Shown: positions 26,424-34,804 of the stretch, piece after piece
Layout: each line of letters begins with the position of its first letter
Numbering within the stretch: the stretch's first letter is position 1
Origin: JBNKHH01 sp050290245
Lineage (GTDB): Bacteria; Pseudomonadota; Alphaproteobacteria; Rhodobacterales; Rhodobacteraceae
Length of the DNA stretch: 64,000 nt
Direction of reading: 5' to 3'
Assembly (NCBI GenBank): GCA_050290245.1
Contig: JBNKHH010000068.1
Location: 136,038-200,037 of the forward strand
The notes under the pieces: model-generated
What the model saw: the letters and a program-made list of their open reading frames with translations, nothing else
The model's database searches: none
Told to the model about the DNA's origin: nothing
Position numbers and translations under genes: made by a program

Positions 26424-27778
26424 TCCCCGGCGGGAAAGCTGAGCGTCACGGTCAGGCCGGGGCCCTCGGTTTCAAGTTCGAGCTGTCCGCCGTGGCGCTC
26501 GGCAATGGCGTCGGCAATGGACAGGCCAAGGCCGCTGCCCTCGCCGGGAGAGGCCTGGCCGAAACGGGACATGACGACGGGCACGTCCTGCTCGTTGACG
26601 CCCGAGCCGTCGTCCGCGACCTGTACCCTGACCGCGCCGTTCCTTCGCCCCACGGATACGTCAATGCGCGTCAGTGCGCTGCCGCCGTGGCGCAGGGCAT
26701 TATCGGCAAGATTGGTTATCGCTTCGCGGATCATCAGCCCGTCGGCAAGAATCTCGGTTGGCTGGTCGCTGAGGTGGGCGATGACTTCGATATTATCGGC
26801 GAGCGATGTCGCCGACACGCTTTCGACCACTTCGCGCACGACCTGGTTCAGGTCCACCGGTTCCTGAAGCGGGTCGGCAGGGTCGGTACGGACGCGTTCA
26901 AGTGTCAAGAGCTTGTTGGCCAGGTCGCTTGCGTGCCGGGCCGAGGACAAAAGGTCACTCGCACGGGATTTCATGGTTTCGGGTGTCGGGGCGGTTTCGA
27001 CGGCTTCTGCCAGGGCCAGGACGCCGGCTATGGGATTGCGCAGCTGGTGCGCTGCATTCGAGATGAATTCGTTCTGCGCCTCGATGGTGCGTTCGACCTG
27101 GCCGAAGAGCGAGTTCAGGCGTTTGACCAGCCTGCGCGTTTCGGCCGGGACCGTTCTTTTGATCGGGCGCAGGTCGTTGGAGCTGCGTGACGAAATGGCG
27201 TCTTCGAGAGCCAGAAGAGGGCGCAGGCCGAGGTTGACGCCAAACCACACGACAAAGGCCACAGTGCCGATCAGAACGGTTATGACGGTGAAGGATCGCA
27301 ACGACAGCTCGTGCACGAAGGCGTCCCGCACGTCGACGTCCTGCCAGACGGTATATGTGAAGACACCGGTGAGGCCGTCGATGGTCGTCACGTCCCGCAG
27401 CTTTACGACCCGCACGTCGCGGCCATAATACTTTGCGTTGTAAAAGGCTTGTTCGGCATCCGTTTCGCCGCCGGGTTGCACCGGGGGAGTTGCATAGCCG
27501 GTCACGAAGACCCCGTCGGGGGCATAGACATGGTAGAAAACAGGGCCGCCCGACGTGTCATTGATACGGTCTCGGGTTTCAAACGAAATAGCGTCGCCGT
27601 TCGAGCGGGCAACGTCGGCCGATATGGCCCAGGCCGTCGTCAGCAAGCTGCGGTCGAATAGCTCGGCGGCCTTGTCGCGCGCGCCCTTCACTTGCCAGAA
27701 CCCGACCGCAACGGCGATGGCCAGAAGCGGGGTCAGGATGATGACGGTCAGGCGCAGACGCAGCGAGGCAGAGGTCAT
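26405..27778 (-). CDS. tctE: Sensor histidine kinase TctE
   Basis: The 457-residue kinase has membrane segments at about 8-28 and 163-187 around a periplasmic 2CSK-type sensor domain. A HAMP-like linker follows, then the phospho-acceptor His 244 in FISNAAHQLRNPIAG. The ATPase has DNALRHGG (N box), DDGSGVNEQD (G1) and GEGSGLGLSIADA (G2). TctE proteins sense extracellular tricarboxylates. The start overlaps the tctD stop (ATGA). The two genes face away from tctC, as expected for this regulator of the tctCA transporter. Confidence 0.9.
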   Translation of the reverse strand: MTSASLRLRLTVIILTPLLAIAVAVGFWQVKGARDKAAELFDRSLLTTAWAISADVARSNGDAISFETRDRINDTSGGPVFYHVYAPDGVFVTGYATPPVQPGGETDAEQAFYNAKYYGRDVRVVKLRDVTTIDGLTGVFTYTVWQDVDVRDAFVHELSLRSFTVITVLIGTVAFVVWFGVNLGLRPLLALEDAISSRSSNDLRPIKRTVPAETRRLVKRLNSLFGQVERTIEAQNEFISNAAHQLRNPIAGVLALAEAVETAPTPETMKSRASDLLSSARHASDLANKLLTLERVRTDPADPLQEPVDLNQVVREVVESVSATSLADNIEVIAHLSDQPTEILADGLMIREAITNLADNALRHGGSALTRIDVSVGRRNGAVRVQVADDGSGVNEQDVPVVMSRFGQASPGEGSGLGLSIADAIAERHGGQLELETEGPGLTVTLSFPAGDQRPIA

Positions 27779-28449
27779 GGGGCCTCATCAAGCGTGATGG
27801 AATAGCCAAGGCCACGCTGGACACCGATCAGCACCTTGTGTGGCCTGAGGCGCTTGCGAAGCCGCGAGATCAGCACCTCGACCGCCGAATCTTCCACATC
27901 CGCGCCGACGCCGTAGATGTGGTCCAGCAGGCTGGATTTCGACACGATCCGACCCTGCGCTGACAACAGGAGTTCCAGGGCGCTGATCTCGCGCCGGGGC
28001 ATGGCGGTCGGGGTGCAGCCGACAGTGACCTGCCGTGCATCGAGGTCCAGCGTTACGGGGCCGATAGACAGGGTGTTGCGGATCTCGCGGGGCTTGCGGC
28101 GGGCGAGGGCGCGTATGCGGGCTTCGAGTTCGGCCATGTCGAAGGGTTTGACAAGGTAATCGTCGGCGCCGCAGTCCAGGCCGCGCACCCGTTCTTCGGT
28201 GTCGGAGCGCGCTGTCAGAAGGATAACGGGGCGTTCATCGCCCCGGTCGCGCATGCGTTTCAAAATGGTCAGCCCGTCCATGCCCGGCAGGTTCAGATCG
28301 AGAATGATCAGGTCGCCGCCGTCGGTGGTGAGGTGACCTTCGGCCTGAATACCGTCAGACAACACATCGACAGCATGGCCCCGGTCTTCGAGCCGGTAGG
28401 TGATCCCTTTGGCCAGACTTTCGTTGTCTTCGACAAGGACGATCCGCAA
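27775..28449 (-). CDS. tctD: Response regulator TctD
   Basis: From a TTG start at 28449 the product has 224 residues, the usual TctD length, beginning (M)RIVLVEDNESLAKG. A GGAG site lies 8 bases upstream. Phospho-acceptor Asp 51 (LIILDLNLPGMDG), the acidic pair in VEDN and the Lys in DYLVKPF complete the receiver. An OmpR-type winged helix follows (SAVEVLISRLRKRL). Longer in-frame versions upstream are not TctD-like and would read into the tctC promoter gap. It should activate tctC and the genes that follow when TctE senses its ligand. Confidence 0.9.
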   Translation of the reverse strand: MRIVLVEDNESLAKGITYRLEDRGHAVDVLSDGIQAEGHLTTDGGDLIILDLNLPGMDGLTILKRMRDRGDERPVILLTARSDTEERVRGLDCGADDYLVKPFDMAELEARIRALARRKPREIRNTLSIGPVTLDLDARQVTVGCTPTAMPRREISALELLLSAQGRIVSKSSLLDHIYGVGADVEDSAVEVLISRLRKRLRPHKVLIGVQRGLGYSITLDEAP

Positions 28450-28569
28450 GTTTTTCGCTCCATGATAGGTTGGTGCAAGGTTCGCAGGAGAATGGGGGGG
28501 CATCAAGCAGGGAGTCACCCTATTTTGAAGGATGCGCGCGGATCCCCGTACGCAATTGGGAGGATACTT

Positions 28570-29682
28570 ATGACGAAGATTGAAACCACGCGCCGCGTGG
28601 CGCTTGGACTTGTTGGTGCGGCGATGAGCGCTGCGGTGGCGATGCCAGCGGTTGCCGGTAGCCACGGCGGTGTCGATTACAGCGGCAAGACCATTGAATA
28701 CGTGATCCCGTTCTCGGAATCGGGCGGTTCGGCCCGTTGGGCGAACTTTTACGCTCCACTTCTGAGCGAGGCATTGCCGGGCAACCCCACGGTTGTCGTG
28801 CGTTATCGCCCCGGCGCCGGTTCGACCAAGGGCGCCAACTGGTTCCAGGAGCAAACCACCGACGACGGCACGCTGATCTTCGGCACGTCCGGTTCGACCC
28901 AGTTCCCGTACCTTCTGAGCGATCCTCGGGTGCGCTACGAGTATAACGACTGGCAGGTTGTTCTGGCCTCTGGCGTGGGCGGTGTCGTTTATCTGCCGCC
29001 GGATCTTGCCGCGAAGATGGACGGTATGGACGCAACCGGTCTGCAGGACACGGATTTCATCTGGGGCAGCCAGGGTGCCACCCGGCTTGACCTGGTGCCG
29101 AACCTGGCCTGGAAGATGCTGGGGATGCAGGTCGATCCGGTCTTCGGTGTCGAAGGGCGCGGCGACGGCCGCCTGATGTTCGAGCGTGGCGAAGCCAATA
29201 TCGACTATCAGACTTCGCCGGCCTATCTGCGGTCGGTCGTGCCCATGGTCGAGGAAGGGCTTGCCGTTCCGATGATGACCTGGGGCGCCCTGGATGATGA
29301 TGGCAACATCGTGCGCGACCCGACATTCCCGGACATCCCGACTTTCAAGGAAGTCTGCGAGGCGACGCCGGTCTGTTCGACCGAGGGCGACGCATGGGAC
29401 GCTTACAAGGCCTTCTTCATCGCCGGTTTCCCGGCGCAGAAAATGGTCTTCCTGCCCAAGACGGCGAGCGCCGATGTGGTTGCGACCTATACCAAAGCCT
29501 TCGACGATATCCGGGCGCGTCCTGACTTTGCCGAGAAATCGGCCAAGACGCTGGGTATCTATCCGCAGATGACGGGCGAGGCCGCGAAGAAGGCCAAGGC
29601 CCTGGCCACCGGGGTTCCGGCTTCGGCCAAGGAATACGTCATCAACTGGCTGATGGAAGACTACGGCGTTTCGCTGAAGTAA
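28570..29682 (+). CDS. tctC: Tripartite tricarboxylate transporter substrate-binding protein TctC
   Basis: The 370-residue Bug-family protein has a signal peptide ending MPAVAGS and starts the mature part with YSGKTIEYVIPFSESGGSARWA, a variant of the Bug motif. A GAGSTKGANWF loop follows at about residue 85. A GGGAGG site precedes ATG 28570. It binds a tri- or dicarboxylate in the periplasm for the fused TctAB permease. The two-cysteine insert EVCEATPVCSTEGD near residue 265 is unusual and may form a disulfide. Confidence 0.88.
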   Translation: MTKIETTRRVALGLVGAAMSAAVAMPAVAGSHGGVDYSGKTIEYVIPFSESGGSARWANFYAPLLSEALPGNPTVVVRYRPGAGSTKGANWFQEQTTDDGTLIFGTSGSTQFPYLLSDPRVRYEYNDWQVVLASGVGGVVYLPPDLAAKMDGMDATGLQDTDFIWGSQGATRLDLVPNLAWKMLGMQVDPVFGVEGRGDGRLMFERGEANIDYQTSPAYLRSVVPMVEEGLAVPMMTWGALDDDGNIVRDPTFPDIPTFKEVCEATPVCSTEGDAWDAYKAFFIAGFPAQKMVFLPKTASADVVATYTKAFDDIRARPDFAEKSAKTLGIYPQMTGEAAKKAKALATGVPASAKEYVINWLMEDYGVSLK

Positions 29683-29692
29683 ACTTAAACCT

Positions 29693-29718
29693 GGCCCGGC
29701 GCGTGCGCGTGCCGGGCC
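29693..29718 (+). terminator. Hairpin between tctC and tctAB (attenuator or mRNA end stabiliser)
   Basis: GGCCCGGC (29693-29700) pairs with GCCGGGCC (29711-29718) around GCGTGCGCGT. There is no T-run, so partial termination or 3'-end protection of the binding-protein transcript is more likely than full termination. Confidence 0.6.
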
Positions 29719-29739
29719 TCATTCAAGCCCGAGAGTCCA

Positions 29740-31755
29740 ATGGATATTTTCGCGACCGCCTTGCCGGCCCTTGGCGAGGCTCTTTATCTTATTTTCCAAC
29801 CCCAGCAGCTTATGTTCCTTGTGGTTGGTGTTCTTCTGGGGCTTTCGGTCGGGGTTTTCCCCGGACTCGGCGGGATCGCCGGGCTTTCATTGGTCTTGCC
29901 CTTTATTTTTGGCATGGATCCGGTTTCGGGTTTGGCCCTGATGGTCGGGCTGATCGCCGTTGTGCCGACCTCGGACACCTTCGCGTCGGTGCTTCTGGGT
30001 ATTCCCGGCTCGACCGCGAGCCAGGCGACGGTGCTGGACGGGTTTCCCCTGTCCAAGAAGGGCGAGGCGGCGCGGGCCCTTTCGGCGGCGTTCATCTCGT
30101 CATTGTTCGGCGGTATCCTTGGTGCCTGTGTCCTGACTTTCTTTTTGCTGTTTGCGCGCCCCTTGATCCTGGCATTCGGGTTGCCCGAAATGCTGATGAT
30201 CACGGTTCTCGGTCTGTCGATGGTGGCGATCTTGGCGGGGCGTATCCCCCTCAAGGGTGTCGCGGCTGCGGGACTGGGCCTGATGATCGGCACGATCGGC
30301 GAGTCCGACGCCAGCGGCAGCCTGCGGATGGCGACCTATGACATTCCCTATCTTGTCGACGGGCTGAAGCTGGTCATCGTGGGCCTGGGCGTTTTTGCCG
30401 TGCCCGAAATCGTCGCGTTGCTGCGCCAGGATCGGGCAATCTCGAAGACGGGAGGCCTGGGGTCGGGGTGGATGCAGGGCATACGTGATTGGGTCGCCAA
30501 TCTATGGTTGTCCGTGCGTTCGGCCATTATCGGTGTGATCGTGGGGGTTATTCCGGGGCTGGGCGGCTCGGTCGTGGACTGGATTGCCTACGGGTTCACG
30601 GTGCAAAGTGCCAAGGACAAGTCCCAGTTCGGCAAAGGTGACATTCGGGGTGTGATCGGGCCGGAAAGTTCGAACAACGCCAAAGAGGGCGGCGGGCTGG
30701 TGCCGACCCTGATCTTCGGTATTCCGGGGTCGGGCTCGATGGCGGTGTTCCTGGGCGGGCTTGCCCTTTTGGGATATGATCCCGGTCCGCACATGGTGCG
30801 ACACAACCTGGACATCACCTATACGATCGTCTGGTCGCTGGCCCTGGCGAACGTCGTGGGTGCCGGCCTTTGCATCCTCTTGTCGGGACAGATCGCGCGG
30901 CTGACGACGATCCGCTTCACGCTGGTTGCGCCCTTCCTGTTCATGGTGATTTCTTTCGCAGCCTTCCAGTCCAGCCAGGCCCTCGAGGATCTGGCTGCGC
31001 TTCTGGCCATCGGTATTATCGGGATCATGCTGCGGCGGTTCGAGTGGTCGCGCCCCGCGTTCCTGATCGGCTTTGTGCTGTCGAGCCAGGCGGAGTCCTT
31101 TGCCAACCAGGCGGTTCAGATCGCAACGGTGCGCTTCAAGCGGGATTTCTGGAACGGAATGGAGTACATTGCGTCCCCCATTGCCGTAACGATCCTGATC
31201 ATGACGATCATTTCGGTGGTGATCGGCATCCGTCAGGGCAAGCAGATTTTCGGCGGCGGTGAGCCGCCGGTGGCAACGCGGCGCGCGCCGTTCGTCTTCC
31301 TGTTGTGTGTGACCGCCTACGTCGCAGTTGCGGTCTGGGACGCGTCTCAGATCGCGATCCTGCGGGACAAGATCTTCCCGGTAACCATTGGTATTGTCAC
31401 GCTTATCGCCTGCGGATTGTTGATAGTGCGCATGTCGCGCGCGCCTGCGACAGATGCGGTTTTCGCGGATCTCGAAGCGGGTGACGAAGACGGCAATGCG
31501 GCCCATGGCCTGTGGAGCACGCTTGGATGGTTCGCCTTTCTGCTGTTCTTGGCGTCGCTTCTCGGGTTCATCCTGGCGCTTGGCATATTCTTCGTCCTGT
31601 TCCTGCGGAACCGGGCTGGCTGTGGCTGGCGCCAGACGCTGATCCTGGCAGTGCTCGCGGTCTGCATGATGTGTTTCCTTGGCGGCATACTAGGACGCGA
31701 TTTCCCGCCGGGATTGCTGCAATCCTACTTTGATCTACCGTGGCCGCTGACATGA
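29740..31755 (+). CDS. tctA: Fused TctA-TctB tricarboxylate transporter permease
   Basis: The protein has 671 residues, longer than a lone TctA (about 500). Residues 1 to about 510 are TctA: GVFPGLGGIAGLSLVLPF, PTSDTFASVLLGIPGSTASQ, GVIPGLGGSVVDWIAYG, and PESSNNAKEGGGLVPTLIFG. Residues about 520-671 form a four-helix TctB-like domain after a charged linker. The system thus has one polypeptide for both membrane subunits, driven by a proton or sodium gradient. Its stop overlaps the PrpF-like start (ATGA). Confidence 0.9.
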   Translation: MDIFATALPALGEALYLIFQPQQLMFLVVGVLLGLSVGVFPGLGGIAGLSLVLPFIFGMDPVSGLALMVGLIAVVPTSDTFASVLLGIPGSTASQATVLDGFPLSKKGEAARALSAAFISSLFGGILGACVLTFFLLFARPLILAFGLPEMLMITVLGLSMVAILAGRIPLKGVAAAGLGLMIGTIGESDASGSLRMATYDIPYLVDGLKLVIVGLGVFAVPEIVALLRQDRAISKTGGLGSGWMQGIRDWVANLWLSVRSAIIGVIVGVIPGLGGSVVDWIAYGFTVQSAKDKSQFGKGDIRGVIGPESSNNAKEGGGLVPTLIFGIPGSGSMAVFLGGLALLGYDPGPHMVRHNLDITYTIVWSLALANVVGAGLCILLSGQIARLTTIRFTLVAPFLFMVISFAAFQSSQALEDLAALLAIGIIGIMLRRFEWSRPAFLIGFVLSSQAESFANQAVQIATVRFKRDFWNGMEYIASPIAVTILIMTIISVVIGIRQGKQIFGGGEPPVATRRAPFVFLLCVTAYVAVAVWDASQIAILRDKIFPVTIGIVTLIACGLLIVRMSRAPATDAVFADLEAGDEDGNAAHGLWSTLGWFAFLLFLASLLGFILALGIFFVLFLRNRAGCGWRQTLILAVLAVCMMCFLGGILGRDFPPGLLQSYFDLPWPLT

Positions 31756-32837
31756 CCCAGACCCCGATCCCGTTCCATTTCCTGCGCGGCGGCACCTCGC
31801 GCGGCCCGTATTTTCGCCGGAGTGACCTGCCCGAGGATCAAGAGACCTTGTCCAGGGTGCTGGTCTCGGCCGTAGGGGCAGGCCATCCCCATAACATTGA
31901 CGGGCTTGGCGGCGGTGTCGCGGTCACGACAAAGGTGGCGATGCTGAGCGCCTCGGAGGAAGAGGTCGCGGATGTGGACTATTTCTTTGCCCAGGTTTCG
32001 GTCGACGAGGCGAAGGTGGATTATCGTCCGACCTGCGGCAACATCCTTGTCGGGGTCGGACCTGCCGCGATCGAGATGGGGCTTGTGCCTGCGAGCGATC
32101 CGGTGACGACGGTGCGCATCCGGGCGGTGAACACCGGTGCCCTCGTCGAGGCCGTCGTGCAGACGCCGGGCGGGCAGGTGAGCTATGAAGGTGACGTCCG
32201 GATCGACGGGGTGGCGGGCACGGCGGCTCCTGTCGCGTTGAATTTCCTGGATGTGGTCGGCTCGAAGACCGGCGCGATGTTTCCGACCGGCAACGCGGTC
32301 GATGTGATCGACGGGGTCGAGGTGTCCTGCGTTGATGTGGCCATGCCGATGATGATCGCGCGGGCAGAGGATTTTGGCGTCACCGGCTACGAAGACCGCG
32401 ACACGCTCGAAACCAACCGGGACCTGTTCACCCGCATGGAGGTCATCCGGCTGAAGGCGGGCGCGTTGATGGGGCTTGGCGATGTGTCGGACTCGGTTAC
32501 CCCCAAGATCGGACTTGTCGCCAGGCCGCGCGACGGCGGACATTTTGCGGTGCGCTACTTCATGCCCTGGTCGACCCATCCGACACTGGCGGTCACCGGC
32601 TCCCAGTGTCTTGCAGCCTGCGCCATGTCGCCGGGGACGGTGATGGATGGCATGTGCGCGGCCTTTGGTGCCTCGCCCGAAGTCGTTCGGATCGAACACC
32701 CGGTGGGCCAGATGGAGGTGACGGTGACCTATGAGCGCACGAACAGCACGTTCAATTTCATTTCTGCCGGCCTCGTCCGCACCGCACGGCTGATCGCGCG
32801 GGGCGAGGTCCTGATCCCTCAGAGCGCCCTTGAATGA
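31752..32837 (+). CDS. prpF: PrpF family 2-methylaconitate/aconitate-type isomerase
   Basis: The 361-residue protein begins PIPFHFLRGGTSRGPYF, the PrpF signature. It has the conserved MLSASEEEVADVDYFFAQV and CGNILVGVGPAAIE stretches, the Cys of the latter fitting the catalytic Cys of the diaminopimelate-epimerase fold. PrpF relatives shift or isomerise the double bond of 2-methylaconitate, trans-aconitate or 4-oxalomesaconate. ATG 31752 overlaps the permease stop and its own stop overlaps the next gene. In this context an aconitate isomer is the best guess. Confidence 0.85.
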   Translation: MTQTPIPFHFLRGGTSRGPYFRRSDLPEDQETLSRVLVSAVGAGHPHNIDGLGGGVAVTTKVAMLSASEEEVADVDYFFAQVSVDEAKVDYRPTCGNILVGVGPAAIEMGLVPASDPVTTVRIRAVNTGALVEAVVQTPGGQVSYEGDVRIDGVAGTAAPVALNFLDVVGSKTGAMFPTGNAVDVIDGVEVSCVDVAMPMMIARAEDFGVTGYEDRDTLETNRDLFTRMEVIRLKAGALMGLGDVSDSVTPKIGLVARPRDGGHFAVRYFMPWSTHPTLAVTGSQCLAACAMSPGTVMDGMCAAFGASPEVVRIEHPVGQMEVTVTYERTNSTFNFISAGLVRTARLIARGEVLIPQSALE

Positions 32838-34510
32838 GCGGCGGGCGCAAGGTCTTTGACGTTCTGGCCGAGACGTTTCGGCAGGAAGAGGTCACCACCT
32901 GCTTCGCGCTTTTGGGTGATGCCAACATGAACTTTGCTACCCGTCTGGCCGAAACGGGCTGTCGGATGATCTATGTCCGCCATGAACATTGCGCCGTGGC
33001 CGCCGCCATGGCCTACGCGCGCAAGACGGACGAAGTCGGCGTGGCGACGGTGACCTGCGGCCCGGGGTTGACGCAGATCATGACCGCCTTGCCCGCCGCG
33101 GTGCGGGCGCGGCTGCCGTTGGTGATCTTTGCCGGAGAGGCGCCGTTGAAGGCGGGGTGGTACAACCAGGCCATCGACCAGGCGCCCTTCGTCACGGCGG
33201 CCGGTGGCGCGTATCACAGCCTGCACCTGCCCGAGCGGATGCCCGTCGCGATCCGCGATGCATTCCTTCAGGCCCGGCGCGAGCGGCGGCCGGTGGTGCT
33301 GGGCGTGCCATTTGATTTGCAGAACCGTTTGTGGGCGGGGGACGCGGCGCTGCCAGCGCCATCGCGGACGCTGATGCCCGAAGTGTCGCCCATACCGCCG
33401 AACCCGGACGACCTGGCGCGGGCCGTCGCCCGGATCGACGCGGCCCGCCGGGTCATCGTCATGGCGGGGCTTGGCGCGGCGGAAGCCGGGGCCGCTGCGG
33501 CCTGCAGGGTCCTGGCCGAGCACTGCGACGGGCTTTTGGCCGAGACACTTCCGGCGCGCGGGCTGTTCCATGACGATCCGTTCTCGCTTGGGATCGCGGG
33601 GGGATTTTCGACAGAGCAGGCATGGGAGTGTTTTGGCGACGCCGACCTTGTCATCGCCATCGGAGCCTCTCTGGCCAGTCACAATGCAGCGGGCGGCAAG
33701 CTGTGGCCAAATGCCGATGTCTTGCATGTCGATGTCGAGCCGCTCACCATCTCGCAAGGACGGGTTGCGGCCAGCCAGCACTTGCGAGCGGACGCCCGGC
33801 TTGGCGCCGAAGCCCTGGCCGGGGCCATTCGGCCACGCGTACCTGAATGGCGCAGCGACGACATGGCCAGCAAGATTGCCGTGCGACCGGCGGACGGCAG
33901 CGATTTTCAGGCGGAACCTGGCCTGCACGATCCGCGTGATGTCGTTGCTGCTTTCGAAGCAGCGCTGCCGATGGAGTGGGAACTGGTCAATTCCTCGGGT
34001 CATTGCAGTTATTATTTTGCCCAGATGCCCTCGCGGCCTAATGAGCGTTTCTTGACGATCCGCGAATTCGGAGCGATCGGGAACGGGACGTCTTTTGCCA
34101 TGGGGGTCGCGGCGGCACGGCCCGAGAGCACGGTTGTGATGTTCGACGGTGACGGCAGTCTGCTGATGCATGTCCAGGAACTTGAGACGATGCGCCGACA
34201 TGGGATGAACATCCTGATCGTTGCCTTGAACGACGGGGCCTACGGATCGGAAATCCACAAGCTGAGAGCGGAAGGCCTGCGCGATACGGGCGCAGTCTTT
34301 GGGCGGACCGACTTGGCGGCCATCGCGCGCGGCTTTGGCGTCGAGGGTGAGACTGTTACTGACCTTGCCGAAATACCGGACATGGTGGAAGCCTTTGAAG
34401 CGACCGGCGGGGTAGCGGTCTGGGATGTGCCGATCTCGGACAGGATCTATTCGCCGGTCATTCGCAGGGCACATCCCGAGATCGAGACCGTCATGAAGGC
34501 ACTTGACTAG
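32834..34510 (+). CDS. Thiamine diphosphate-dependent enzyme (acetolactate synthase/decarboxylase superfamily)
   Basis: The 558-residue protein has the Pyr domain with catalytic Glu 51 (YVRHEHCAVAAAMAYAR), a central domain, and the PP domain with the ThDP motif FDGDGSLLMHVQELETM...LNDGAYG (about 435-470). It does not match the standard anabolic acetolactate synthase closely; the ThDP pocket could serve a 2-oxo acid decarboxylase or carboligase. Coupling to PrpF (ATGA) and to the transporter suggests it cleaves or decarboxylates a 2-oxo acid from tricarboxylate degradation. Specificity cannot be read from the sequence. Confidence 0.82.
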   Translation: MSGGRKVFDVLAETFRQEEVTTCFALLGDANMNFATRLAETGCRMIYVRHEHCAVAAAMAYARKTDEVGVATVTCGPGLTQIMTALPAAVRARLPLVIFAGEAPLKAGWYNQAIDQAPFVTAAGGAYHSLHLPERMPVAIRDAFLQARRERRPVVLGVPFDLQNRLWAGDAALPAPSRTLMPEVSPIPPNPDDLARAVARIDAARRVIVMAGLGAAEAGAAAACRVLAEHCDGLLAETLPARGLFHDDPFSLGIAGGFSTEQAWECFGDADLVIAIGASLASHNAAGGKLWPNADVLHVDVEPLTISQGRVAASQHLRADARLGAEALAGAIRPRVPEWRSDDMASKIAVRPADGSDFQAEPGLHDPRDVVAAFEAALPMEWELVNSSGHCSYYFAQMPSRPNERFLTIREFGAIGNGTSFAMGVAAARPESTVVMFDGDGSLLMHVQELETMRRHGMNILIVALNDGAYGSEIHKLRAEGLRDTGAVFGRTDLAAIARGFGVEGETVTDLAEIPDMVEAFEATGGVAVWDVPISDRIYSPVIRRAHPEIETVMKALD

Positions 34511-34525
34511 CGTTGCGTGTTCTAG

Positions 34526-34548
34526 TTTGGTATACTACAGTATACAAA
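34526..34548. promoter_or_regulatory. Paired GTATAC palindromes upstream of the small-protein/hydroxyacid dehydrogenase genes
   Basis: TTTGGTATAC (34526-34535) and GTATACAAA (34540-34548) form an inverted repeat around TACA. Each contains a perfect GTATAC palindrome, at 34530 and 34540, ten bases apart. It is 17 bases upstream of the next gene. The core equals that of the palindrome at 23536. Confidence 0.6.
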
Positions 34549-34564
34549 ATACGAGGCTCAAGAT

Positions 34565-34804
34565 ATGTCGAGTGATTACAGAGAATTGCTGGCAGATGCC
34601 GTTGTTTCGCTTGAACTGGCTCGGCATATGCTTGCGGATGAGATCGGGAATTATCCGACGCCGATTTCTGGCTGCGACGCCCAGTTCAACCACCTTTTGG
34701 CCGAACGCCGCCGCATCAACGACGCGCTGCGCTCGATTTCCAGCGACGTCTTCATTGCTACCCCTCGCACCCCCATGCCCTTGTCAGGAGTTGAAAGCCG
34801 GTGA
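34565..34804 (+). CDS. Small hypothetical protein
   Basis: The 79-residue soluble protein (MSSDYRELLADAVVSLELARHMLADEIG...) is mostly helical with no recognised domain. It opens directly after the paired palindromes, and its stop overlaps the GTG start of the hydroxyacid dehydrogenase by four bases (GTGA). The coupling makes it a real gene in my view. It contains one Cys and a C-terminal Pro-rich stretch. Function is unknown. Confidence 0.65.
   Translation: MSSDYRELLADAVVSLELARHMLADEIGNYPTPISGCDAQFNHLLAERRRINDALRSISSDVFIATPRTPMPLSGVESR

Noticed and set aside
28450..28854. Longer N-terminus for TctD
   Set aside because: The added residues do not resemble response regulators and would cover the tctC promoter; the TTG start gives the normal length and has a ribosome site.
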